Assembly (NCBI GenBank): GCA_023436025.1 | Contig: JAEZKX010000455.1 | Span: 1 to 7,879 of the forward strand | DNA: 7,879 bases | From: Pseudomonadota bacterium | GTDB lineage: Bacteria; Pseudomonadota; Gammaproteobacteria; Burkholderiales; Burkholderiaceae_C | Reading direction: 5' to 3' | In this document: in pieces, positions 1 through 6,000 of the stretch | How the letters are laid out: every line of letters begins with the position of its first letter | Numbering within the stretch: the first letter of the stretch is position 1 | Notes under the pieces: model-generated | The model's input: the letters and a program-made list of their open reading frames with translations, nothing else | Database searches by the model: none | What the model was told of the DNA's origin: nothing | Program-made: the position numbers and the translations under genes

Positions 1-147
1 CAGGACTTCATGCAGAAGGAAGGCCTCATCAAGCGCACGCTGCCGCCCGCATCGATGCTGCACCTGCGGCCGGGCTTCAGCGAGGCGGTCAACCGCTTCG
101 ACCATGCCGCGGTCATCGCCGCCGCCAAGGCCTGCAAGGGCCTGTGA
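1..147 (+). CDS. ABC transporter periplasmic substrate-binding protein, C-terminal end (partial)
   Basis: Only the last 48 codons are present; the 5' part lies outside the window. The frame is assigned because its translation aligns without gaps to the C-terminus of the next gene: 29 of 48 residues are identical, including QDFM-KEGLI at the start, PGF-EA and NRFD in the middle, and the terminal CKGL. The last 15 nucleotides, including the stop, are identical in the two genes. It is therefore a paralogue of the NMT1/THI5-like binding protein encoded immediately downstream, and the two genes form a tandem pair. Binding proteins of this class deliver a small ligand from the periplasm to an inner-membrane permease. 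The ligand is unknown, and sequence divergence in the middle of the visible segment (residues 11-23) leaves open that the two proteins differ in preference or affinity. Confidence 0.88.
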   Translation, partial: QDFMQKEGLIKRTLPPASMLHLRPGFSEAVNRFDHAAVIAAAKACKGL

Positions 148-173
148 TCCGACTCCCCAGAAGACCTACGACC

Positions 174-1292
174 ATGAAACAGACCTCCTCCCTCTCCTCT
201 GCCTTCCGCGTGCTGCTGCGGGCCGGCCTCGCCGCCGCCTTCGTCCTCTGCCTGCACGGCCAGGCCGCCGCCCAGGCCAAGCCCCTCAAGCCGGTGAAGA
301 TCGCGCTGGGCACGCAGGTGGTGAACGTCACCTACCCCTGGCTCACGCTTCCCATCGCGCTGGGCTACTGGAAGGAAGAGGGCTACGACGTGCAGATCGT
401 CACCGTCGGCGGCTCGCTGCAGGGTATCCAGCAGATGATGGCCGGCGGCGTCGAGTTCGCGCAGGTCAATTCCACTGGCCTGATCCAGGCCAACGCCGAC
501 CAGAACGTGCCGGTGCGCGCGCTGATGGGCACGGGCACCATCGACTGGGGCCTGGGCGTGACGGCCGACGGCCCCATCAAGACGGTGGCCGACCTGAAGG
601 GCAAGAAGATCGGCATCTTCAGCCTGGGCACGGGCGGCATGCCGCTGCTCAAGGGCCACCTGCGCTCCAATGGCATCGACCCCGACAAGGACGTGCAGAT
701 CATCGCCACCGGCGCCGGTGCTCCCGCGCTGGAGGCGCTGCGCGCCGACCGCGTGCAGGCACTCATGTTCTGGGGCTCGGCGCTGGCCGGCTTCGAGAAC
801 GCGGGCCTGAAGATGCGCGTGCTGCACGACCCGGCGTGGCGCGCGCTGCCCGACTTCACCTTCGCGACGCTGCAAAAGACCATCGACGCCGATCCCGCGA
901 TGGTCGAGGCCATCTCGCGCGGCGCCGCCAAGGCCACGTTGTACGCCTGGACCAACCCGGATTGCGCGCGTCGCCTGCACTGGAAGGCCTTCCCCTCGAC
1001 CAAGCCGACCGGCGCCGACGAGGCGACGCTCGCCAAGTGGGACCTGCGCCTGCTGGAAGCGCAGCTCGAGACCATGAAGGCGGCCCACCAGATGCACGGC
1101 GGCAAGCTGATCGGCGCGCTGGACCCGGCGCCGTACGCCCGCATGCAGGACTTCATGCTGAAGGAAGGCCTCATCAGGAAGACCGCGACCGTCGACACCC
1201 TGATGATCCGCAAGCCGGGCTTCACCGAGGCGATCAACCGATTCGACCAGCAGGCCGTCATCGACGCCGCCAAGAGCTGCAAGGGCCTGTGA
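174..1292 (+). CDS. ABC transporter periplasmic substrate-binding protein (NMT1/THI5-like, SsuA/TauA class)
   Basis: The product is a 372-residue secreted solute-binding protein. The ATG at 174 is preferred over a GTG at 144 because the latter overlaps the upstream stop and adds ten residues before a typical Sec signal peptide: Arg12 and Arg16, a hydrophobic run around residues 18-28, and an AAAQA-K cleavage site near residue 35. The mature part begins with KPVKIALG, then a segment around residues 54-75 (YPWLTLPIALGYWKEEGYDV) typical of NMT1/THI5-like proteins, which resembles the 'LxxALGYFxxEGLDV' pattern of nitrate/sulfonate/taurine/pyrimidine binders. GGSLQGIQQMMAGGVEF (79-95) and DLKGKKIGI (140-148) are further family hallmarks. 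The mature protein has only two cysteines, 264 and 369, the latter also present in the upstream paralogue. The ATPase and permease genes downstream would complete the importer. Ligands of this family include sulfonates, nitrate and pyrimidines, so the fold alone does not identify the substrate. The ribosome-binding site before 174 is weak. Confidence 0.92.
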   Translation: MKQTSSLSSAFRVLLRAGLAAAFVLCLHGQAAAQAKPLKPVKIALGTQVVNVTYPWLTLPIALGYWKEEGYDVQIVTVGGSLQGIQQMMAGGVEFAQVNSTGLIQANADQNVPVRALMGTGTIDWGLGVTADGPIKTVADLKGKKIGIFSLGTGGMPLLKGHLRSNGIDPDKDVQIIATGAGAPALEALRADRVQALMFWGSALAGFENAGLKMRVLHDPAWRALPDFTFATLQKTIDADPAMVEAISRGAAKATLYAWTNPDCARRLHWKAFPSTKPTGADEATLAKWDLRLLEAQLETMKAAHQMHGGKLIGALDPAPYARMQDFMLKEGLIRKTATVDTLMIRKPGFTEAINRFDQQAVIDAAKSCKGL

Positions 1293-1296
1293 CCGC

Positions 1297-2325
1297 ATGA
1301 CGCCCGCGCAGTTCATCGCCGGCCTTCCCAAGGCCGAGCTCCACATGCACATCGAGGGCTCGATCGAGCCGCCGCTGTTCTTCCAGCTCGCCCAGCGCAA
1401 TGGCGTGGCGATCCCCTGGAAGACCGAGGAGGAGCTGCGCGCCGCGTACAGCTTTCCCAACCTGCAGGGCTTCCTCGACCTCTACTACGACGGCTGCCGC
1501 GTGCTGCAGCAGGCGCGCGACTTCCACGAGGTCACGCGCGAATACCTGCAGCGCGCCCATGCGGACGGCGTGCTGCACGCCGAGATGTTCCTCGGCCCGC
1601 AAGGCCACACGGCACGCGGCGTGGCGCTGGCCACCCAGATGGAAGGCGTGCTCGGCGCCATGGAGCAGGCACGCCGAGAGGACGGCATCGGCTCCGGCCT
1701 GATCCTGGTGGCGCAACGCCACCGCAGCGAGGCCGAGGCGCTGCAGCTGCTGGAAGATGCGATGCCCTTCGCCGACCGCATCCTGGGCTTCGGCCTGGGC
1801 GGCGCCGAGGTCGGCAACCCGCCGCAGAAGTTCGCCGAGTTCTTCCGCCGTGCGCGCGAGCGCGGCTTCCGCGTGGTGGCCCATGCCGGCGAGGAGGGGC
1901 CCGCTGCCTACGTGCGCGACTCGGTCGCGCTGCTGCAGGTCGACCGTGTCGACCACGGCAACGCCTGCACCCAGGACCCGGAGCTGGTGCGCGAACTGGC
2001 CGAGCGCCAGCTGCCGCTGACCATGTGCCCGCTGTCCAACCTGAAGCTGCAGGTGGTGACCGACCTGGCGCAACACCCGCTCAAGCAGCTGCTGGAAGCG
2101 GGCGTGCGCGTGACCGTGAATTCCGACGACCCGTCCTACTTCGGCGGCTACGTCAACGACAACTACCTCGCCTGCGTCGACGCGCTGGGCCTCGGCCGCG
2201 ACGAGCTGGTGCAGCTCGCGCGCAACAGCCTGCTGGCCGCCTTCCTGCCCGAAGACGCGCGCGCCGCCGCCCTGGCGCGGCTCGACGCCTACGTCGGTCG
2301 CGCGACCGTTTCGGAGACCGCATGA
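1297..2325 (+). CDS. Adenosine deaminase family amidohydrolase, closest to bacterial/fungal adenine deaminases
   Basis: This 342-residue cytoplasmic metallo-hydrolase has the complete adenosine deaminase core. Zn ligands are H16 and H18 (ELHMHIEGS), H196 and D277; catalytic residues are E199 (HAGEEGP), H220 (VDHGNA) and D278 (NSDDPSYFGGY). The signature CPLSNLKL (244-251) is that of adenine deaminases of the Aah1 / Pseudomonas type; true adenosine deaminases have a different sequence there. Length and the YSFPNLQGFLDLYY segment (51-64) also fit that subfamily, which converts adenine to hypoxanthine and ammonia. Two stretches near the substrate pocket differ from the adenine deaminase pattern as I recall it: LGPQGHTARG (99-108, usually FDPQTHTDRG) and GLGGAEVGNPP (166-176, usually GLDSSEVGHPP). 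The real substrate may therefore be another aminopurine or amino-heterocycle. The ATG at 1297 lies 4 nt after the preceding stop, with a weak AAGGG at 1281-1285, so translation may be coupled. The stop overlaps the next start. Confidence 0.87.
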   Translation: MTPAQFIAGLPKAELHMHIEGSIEPPLFFQLAQRNGVAIPWKTEEELRAAYSFPNLQGFLDLYYDGCRVLQQARDFHEVTREYLQRAHADGVLHAEMFLGPQGHTARGVALATQMEGVLGAMEQARREDGIGSGLILVAQRHRSEAEALQLLEDAMPFADRILGFGLGGAEVGNPPQKFAEFFRRARERGFRVVAHAGEEGPAAYVRDSVALLQVDRVDHGNACTQDPELVRELAERQLPLTMCPLSNLKLQVVTDLAQHPLKQLLEAGVRVTVNSDDPSYFGGYVNDNYLACVDALGLGRDELVQLARNSLLAAFLPEDARAAALARLDAYVGRATVSETA

Positions 2326-3125
2326 ACATGCCCCTGACCGCCGAACAGGCCCGCCCCGCGGCCTTCCGCTTCCAGCACCTGCACAAGCGCTTCCGTTCCA
2401 TGGACGGCGGCGACGTGGTGGCGCTGCACGACGTCAACTTCGAGGTGCGCCAGGGCGAGTTCGTCACCGTGGTCGGCCCCAGCGGCTGCGGCAAGAGCAC
2501 GCTGCTGCGCATCCTGGCCGGCCTGGCGCGCGCCACCCAGGGCGAGGTGAGCCTGGGCGGCCGCGTGGTGAGCGGCCCCACCCGCGACGTCGGCGTGGTG
2601 TTCCAGGCGCCGGTGCTGCTGCCCTGGCGCACGGTGCTGCAGAACGTGCTGGTGCCGGCCGAAGTGCAGGGTCGCGACCTGAAGGTGGCGCGCGAGCGGG
2701 CGCTGCACTACCTGGACCTGGTGGGCCTGACGGCCTTCGCCACCAAGTACCCCAGCGAGCTCTCGGGTGGCATGCAGCAGCGGGTGGGCATCGCCCGCGC
2801 GCTGGTGAACGACCCGATGCTGCTGCTGATGGACGAGCCCTTCGGCGCGCTGGACGCGATGACGCGCGAGACCATGAACCTGGAGCTGCTCAAGCTCAAG
2901 GAGCGCACCGGCGCCACCATCATGCTGGTGACGCACAGCATCCCCGAGGCCGTGTTCCTGGGCGACCGCGTGGTCGTCATGTCGCCGCGGCCGGGCCGCG
3001 TGACCCAGGTGGTCGAGGTCGACCTGCCCGGGCCGCGCACGCTGGACCTGATCAACACCGAGCGCTTCGGGACCTACGTCTCGGGTATCCGCGCCAACCT
3101 GCAAGCTTCCGGAGGACTGGACTGA
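2322..3125 (+). CDS. ABC transporter ATP-binding protein (SsuB/TauB/nitrate-type importer ATPase)
   Basis: The 267-residue nucleotide-binding subunit energises import by the permease encoded next. All ABC motifs are present: Walker A GPSGCGKST (52-60), Q-loop Gln95 in VFQAPVLLPW, signature LSGGMQQR (147-154), Walker B LLLMDEP (167-173), D-loop ALD (176-178) and switch His205 (VTHSIPEA). The Q-loop sequence and SPRPGRV near 221-227 are typical of the sulfonate/taurine/nitrate/pyrimidine importer ATPases. The open frame continues upstream to 2025, but the chosen ATG at 2322 overlaps the deaminase stop as ATGA, has GGAG at 2313-2316, and gives a normal family length. The upstream extension would be an Arg-rich, family-unlike shadow of the deaminase gene. 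A second ATG two codons later (2328) is also possible. The stop overlaps the permease start by one base, which implies stoichiometric translation of the two subunits. Confidence 0.95.
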   Translation: MNMPLTAEQARPAAFRFQHLHKRFRSMDGGDVVALHDVNFEVRQGEFVTVVGPSGCGKSTLLRILAGLARATQGEVSLGGRVVSGPTRDVGVVFQAPVLLPWRTVLQNVLVPAEVQGRDLKVARERALHYLDLVGLTAFATKYPSELSGGMQQRVGIARALVNDPMLLLMDEPFGALDAMTRETMNLELLKLKERTGATIMLVTHSIPEAVFLGDRVVVMSPRPGRVTQVVEVDLPGPRTLDLINTERFGTYVSGIRANLQASGGLD

Positions 3126-4057
3126 TGGCATCCGCCAAAGTGATCGCCGCGCCCGCGGGTGCGATGGGCCGCGCGGCCACCGATGCGCCCGCCGGCGCGC
3201 AGGCTGCCGCCGCCGTACCGGCGCCCGCGGCCGAGCCGGCGCCCGCGCCGGCCGAACTGCTGCTGCCCGAAAGCGGCCTCACGCCAAGGCGCCGGCGGCT
3301 GCTGGTGGGCGGCTTCTTCGTCGCCATCATGCTGTTCTGGCATTTCGCGGTGACGCTGTTCGAGGTGTCGCCGCTGATCTTCCCGGGGCCGGTGGCCGTG
3401 GCGCAGTCGCTCTACGCGAGCATCGCCTCCGGCGAGATGCTGGGCCACCTGGGCGTGACGCTCTACGAGATCCTGGCCGGCTTCGCCGTCGGCGCCACGC
3501 TGGGCTTCGTCCTGGGCGCCATGATCGGCCAGAGTGCGCTGCTGGAGGCGGTGCTGTACCCGTATGTCGTGGCTTTCCAGACCATGCCCAAGGTGGCGGT
3601 GGCGCCGCTGTTCGTGCTGTGGTTCGGCTTCGGCACCACCTCCAAGGTGATCATCACCGCCACCATCGTGTTCTTCCCGGTGCTGGCCAACACCATCGTC
3701 GGGCTGCGCTCGGCGCCGCGCGACCAGATCGACCTGATGAAGGCCTTCACCGCCTCGTCCTGGCACATCTTCCGCATGGTGCGGCTGCCGCAGGCCCTGC
3801 CCTATGTGTTCGCCGGCCTGGACATCGGCATCGTGCTGGCCGTCATCGGCGCCATCGTCGGCGAGTTCGTCGGTGCGCAGGCGGGCCTGGGCTACATGAT
3901 CCTGCAGCGCAACTTCTCGATGGACGCGGCCGGCATGTTCGCCATCCTCATCGTGCTGTCGCTGATCGGCATCGTGCTGCACGCCCTCATGCGCTTCATC
4001 GCCCGCCGCGTGATCTTCTGGGTCGACTCCTTCTCCGACCTCTCGCACGGCACCTGA
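3125..4057 (+). CDS. ABC transporter inner-membrane permease (SsuC/TauC-type, BPD_transp_1)
   Basis: This 310-residue integral membrane protein forms the translocation channel of the importer. About six hydrophobic segments are visible: roughly 59-79, 111-134, 142-165, 172-194, 230-250 and 270-290. Between the fourth and fifth lies the cytoplasmic coupling (EAA) loop, about residues 204-225 (MKAFTASSWHIFRMVRLPQALP), which contacts the ATPase. VGEFVGAQAGLGYMI (245-259) matches the conserved end of this permease class. The first 50 residues are an unusual Ala/Pro-rich, low-complexity cytoplasmic extension; most relatives as I know them start nearer the first membrane helix, so a later start (for example Met14) cannot be excluded. 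ATG 3125 is favoured by a strong GGAGG at 3111-3115 and the TGATG overlap with the ATPase stop. It probably works as a homodimer with two copies of the ATPase. Confidence 0.94.
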   Translation: MASAKVIAAPAGAMGRAATDAPAGAQAAAAVPAPAAEPAPAPAELLLPESGLTPRRRRLLVGGFFVAIMLFWHFAVTLFEVSPLIFPGPVAVAQSLYASIASGEMLGHLGVTLYEILAGFAVGATLGFVLGAMIGQSALLEAVLYPYVVAFQTMPKVAVAPLFVLWFGFGTTSKVIITATIVFFPVLANTIVGLRSAPRDQIDLMKAFTASSWHIFRMVRLPQALPYVFAGLDIGIVLAVIGAIVGEFVGAQAGLGYMILQRNFSMDAAGMFAILIVLSLIGIVLHALMRFIARRVIFWVDSFSDLSHGT

Positions 4058-4079
4058 GCCGCCCTTTCCGCCTTTCTCC

Positions 4080-4083
4080 GGAG
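4080..4083 (+). promoter_or_regulatory. Ribosome-binding site of the oxygenase gene
   Basis: GGAG sits 5 nt before the ATG at 4089 and fixes that start. It lies in the 31-nt gap after the permease stop, inside the self-complementary octamer CTCCGGAG (4076-4083). No promoter or terminator is visible in this gap. Confidence 0.6.
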
Positions 4084-4088
4084 ACTCC

Positions 4089-5099
4089 ATGTCCGATACC
4101 GAACAACTCCTGTCCGCACCGCGCCGCGCCTCGGCCACCGAGATGCCCGTCCTCGACCTGGGCGAATGGCTGGCCGGCGGTTCCATCGAGCCGCTGGTGC
4201 GCCAGTTCGACGCCGCCTGCACCAACACCGGCTTCTTCTACATCCGCAACCACGGCCTGCCGCGCGCCGTGCTGGACGCGGTGTTCGCCGCCACCCGCCG
4301 CTACCACGACCTGCCGATGGAGGAGCGCCTCAAGGACAAGATCGACGAGCGCTTCCGCCGCGGCTTCATGCCCATCGGCGTGACCAAGCATCCCGGCCAC
4401 AAGGCCGACCTGAAGGAGAGCTACGAGCTCGGCCTGGACCTGCCGCTGACGGACCCGGCGGTGCAGGCCGGCCTGCCGCTGCACGGCCCCAACAAGTGGC
4501 CCGCCGACAAGCCGTGGCTCAAGGATGCGGCCGAGGCCTATTTCAACGAGACCATCGAGGTGGGCAAGCGGCTGCTGCGCATCTTCGCCGTGGCCGTGGG
4601 CCAGCCGCAGGAGTTCTTCCTGCAGTACATGAAGAAGCCCATGGTGCAGTCGCGCCTGTTCCACTATCCGCCGCAGGACGACCCCACCAACCTCGAACTG
4701 GGCGCGGCCGCCCACACCGACTACGGCATGCTGACCATCCTGGCGCAGGACCCGATCGGCGGGCTGGAGCTGCGCACGCGCGCCGGCGAATGGGTGGCGG
4801 CTCCCTACATCGAGGACACGCTGGTGGTGAACCTGGGGGACATGGTGAAGGTCTGGACCAACGGCCACTACTCGTCCAACCTGCACCGGGTGGCCAACCG
4901 CACCGGCCGCGAGCGCTATTCCATCCCCATGTTCTTCAACCTGGACTACCACACGCCCGTGGCCTGCCTGCCGGCGTTCCGGCAAGACGGCGTCGCGCCG
5001 CGCCATCCGCCCATCTATTCGGGCGACTACCTGGTCAAGCGCTTCAGCGAGGTGCAGGGCTACCGCACGCCGCAGCAGCTGGAGGCCGAAGCGGCCTGA
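4089..5099 (+). CDS. Fe(II)/2-oxoglutarate-dependent oxygenase, isopenicillin N synthase family
   Basis: The product is a 336-residue soluble non-haem iron oxygenase. The N-terminal DIOX_N region is seen as PVLDLGEWL (20-28) and CTNTGFFYIRNHGLP (44-58). The iron-binding triad is H209-x-D211 (AAHTDYGMLTIL) and H266 (NLHRV); R276-x-S278 (RYS) is the usual 2-oxoglutarate carboxylate clamp, and NLGDMVKVWTNG (248-259) is the conserved strand-turn before the second His. So the active site looks intact. Such enzymes couple 2-oxoglutarate decarboxylation to hydroxylation or another oxidation of a substrate. Segments such as LKESYELGLDLP (108-119) resemble fungal thymine 7-hydroxylase, which oxidises a pyrimidine methyl group, but also many uncharacterised bacterial members, so the substrate is not established. 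Co-location with an importer and a deaminase suggests that it acts on the imported compound or a breakdown product. It is the last gene of the unit and is convergent with the next gene. Confidence 0.92.
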   Translation: MSDTEQLLSAPRRASATEMPVLDLGEWLAGGSIEPLVRQFDAACTNTGFFYIRNHGLPRAVLDAVFAATRRYHDLPMEERLKDKIDERFRRGFMPIGVTKHPGHKADLKESYELGLDLPLTDPAVQAGLPLHGPNKWPADKPWLKDAAEAYFNETIEVGKRLLRIFAVAVGQPQEFFLQYMKKPMVQSRLFHYPPQDDPTNLELGAAAHTDYGMLTILAQDPIGGLELRTRAGEWVAAPYIEDTLVVNLGDMVKVWTNGHYSSNLHRVANRTGRERYSIPMFFNLDYHTPVACLPAFRQDGVAPRHPPIYSGDYLVKRFSEVQGYRTPQQLEAEAA

Positions 5100-5126
5100 G
5101 GTGAGCGGCCGCGCCAGCGGCTCACC
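5100..5126. terminator. Hairpin between convergent stop codons, possible weak bidirectional terminator
   Basis: GGTGAGC at 5100-5106 pairs perfectly with GCTCACC at 5120-5126 around a 13-nt loop that can form a few further G-C pairs. It starts right after the oxygenase stop, and its right arm covers the stop codon of the minus-strand gene. The position between two converging genes suits a shared terminator. There is no T-tract on either side, so it is not a canonical intrinsic terminator. Confidence 0.4.
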
Positions 5127-5877
5127 GTTGCAAGACCGCGAGCTCGGCAAAGCGCACGCGGTTCTCGGGGACGTCGACTTCGGCGAACACGACCTTGCCG
5201 CCGCCGCGGACCGTGCATTCGGCGGTTCGCGTGACGGACAGGGGTTCGGGCGCCGCGCGGACGATGGCCAGCTGCCGTGACCGCGCATCCGGCCCTGCGA
5301 TGGGCGCGTTCGCAAGGTCGGTGCGGGTGCAATCGTCGCCGTTCGTGCTGACGGCGGCATCGCGCTTGAGCACCAGCGCGTTCAGCTTTCCTGCCTGGTA
5401 GGCGAGCCCGGCGGGATCGATGCGGTCGCCGGGCACGAGGGCCGCGCCGGCCGGCATGTAGCCCACGTAGACCCAGCCCGTGGAGGGCAGTTGCCGCTCC
5501 AGGCCGGCAGCGCCAGCCACCACCGTGACCGCGCGGTCCTGCTGGTCCAGCGCCTTCTTCGCCGCGGTCAGGCTCTTGCGCATCTCCGCGGCCGTGTCGG
5601 CCGGAAGCTGCTCTGCCGCGATCTCCAGGCGGGTGAGCGCTTCGGCCACCTGGAGCGTGCCCGCATTCGCCTTGGGCACCTGGGTCACGACCAAGTCGAA
5701 CAGCGGCGTCTTGATGGACGTGACCTGCATCCTGGTCAGCCGCTCGCGAATCCAGTCGGGTGCGGCCAGGGCGCCCACCATGAACAGCAGCGCTGCCCCG
5801 ATGACCAGCAGCTTGCCGCATTCGCTCGCGATCCCGAGCATCTTCGAGACGCGCTCCAGGTGGTCGTTTCCAGGCAT
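5122..5877 (-). CDS. Uncharacterised membrane-anchored protein
   Basis: I do not recognise this 251-residue protein. One hydrophobic segment at about residues 22-40 (GKLLVIGAALLFMVGALAA) should anchor it in the inner membrane. Residues about 70-116 are Ala/Leu/Glu/Lys-rich and probably helical, a possible stalk. The rest (about 117-251) alternates hydrophobic and polar residues and looks beta-rich, with GWVYVGYMPAG (134-144) and two similar-looking modules ending in LNALVLKRDAAVST and VRFAELAVL, reminiscent of SH3-like folds. The mature part has cysteines at 183 and 221. The ATG at 5877 is chosen because a good Shine-Dalgarno (AAAGGGGAA) lies 6 nt upstream; the frame stays open to 6018, but that extension is Arg/Pro-rich and runs into the opposite promoter region. 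The gene is oriented against both neighbouring units and shows no link to their metabolism, so it may be an unrelated insertion. Codon choice is a little less GC3-extreme than its neighbours by eye. Confidence 0.8.
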   Translation of the reverse strand: MPGNDHLERVSKMLGIASECGKLLVIGAALLFMVGALAAPDWIRERLTRMQVTSIKTPLFDLVVTQVPKANAGTLQVAEALTRLEIAAEQLPADTAAEMRKSLTAAKKALDQQDRAVTVVAGAAGLERQLPSTGWVYVGYMPAGAALVPGDRIDPAGLAYQAGKLNALVLKRDAAVSTNGDDCTRTDLANAPIAGPDARSRQLAIVRAAPEPLSVTRTAECTVRGGGKVVFAEVDVPENRVRFAELAVLQR

Positions 5878-5882
5878 GGTGG

Positions 5883-5891
5883 TTCCCCTTT
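5883..5891 (-). promoter_or_regulatory. Ribosome-binding site fixing the start of the minus-strand membrane protein gene
   Basis: Read on the minus strand, AAAGGGGAA ends 6 nt before ATG 5877. This purine run is the best Shine-Dalgarno in the area and argues against the longer frame that opens at 6018. Confidence 0.6.
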
Positions 5892-5973
5892 CCCGCAGTG
5901 GGCGGGAGCACTCTGCCGGCATTCCCTGGCGTGTGAATCCTTCCAATGAGCGAGGAATGGACGCGATGCGGTC

Positions 5974-6000
5974 GGGCGGCGGGTCCCTCTTCCGCCGCCC
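5974..6000. repeat. Perfect 9-bp inverted repeat in the divergent intergenic region
   Basis: GGGCGGCGG (5974-5982) and CCGCCGCCC (5992-6000) are exact reverse complements separated by 9 nt (GTCCCTCTT). The repeat directly abuts the -24 element of the sigma-54 promoter match. It could be a protein-binding palindrome or a strong RNA hairpin that blocks read-through; no T-tract follows on either strand, so a classical terminator is unlikely. Confidence 0.6.

Larger units (their letters stand above)
1..5099 (+). other. Predicted polycistronic transcription unit: transporter plus catabolic enzymes
   Basis: Six co-directional reading frames follow each other with gaps of 26 nt, 4 nt, a 4-nt overlap (ATGA), a 1-nt overlap (TGATG) and 31 nt. 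No promoter-like or terminator-like sequence was seen between them, so they are probably one operon whose promoter is upstream of the window. The set contains everything needed for an ABC importer (binding protein, ATPase, permease) plus two enzymes, a deaminase-family hydrolase and a non-haem iron oxygenase. The grouping is an inference from spacing and orientation. Confidence 0.8.

Noticed and set aside
383..2076. Minus-strand open frames opposite the binding-protein and deaminase genes
   Set aside because: Composition is shadow-like and no motifs are seen, while the plus-strand products are clearly recognisable families.
2025..2321. Upstream extension of the ATPase reading frame
   Set aside because: The extension is Arg/Ala/Pro-rich and overlaps the conserved end of the deaminase gene. 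ATG 2322 has a Shine-Dalgarno, overlaps the stop as ATGA and gives normal family length.
3996..5360. 454-codon minus-strand open frame opposite the oxygenase gene
   Set aside because: It has low-complexity Val/Gly/His/Arg composition, no domain motif, and is fully explained as the shadow of the intact oxygenase and the tail of the convergent gene.
5892..5906. Short inverted repeat CCCGC-N5-GCGGG in the leader of the minus-strand gene
   Set aside because: A 5-bp stem in GC-rich DNA is expected by chance. It partly flanks the ribosome-binding site, but nothing else supports a regulatory hairpin.
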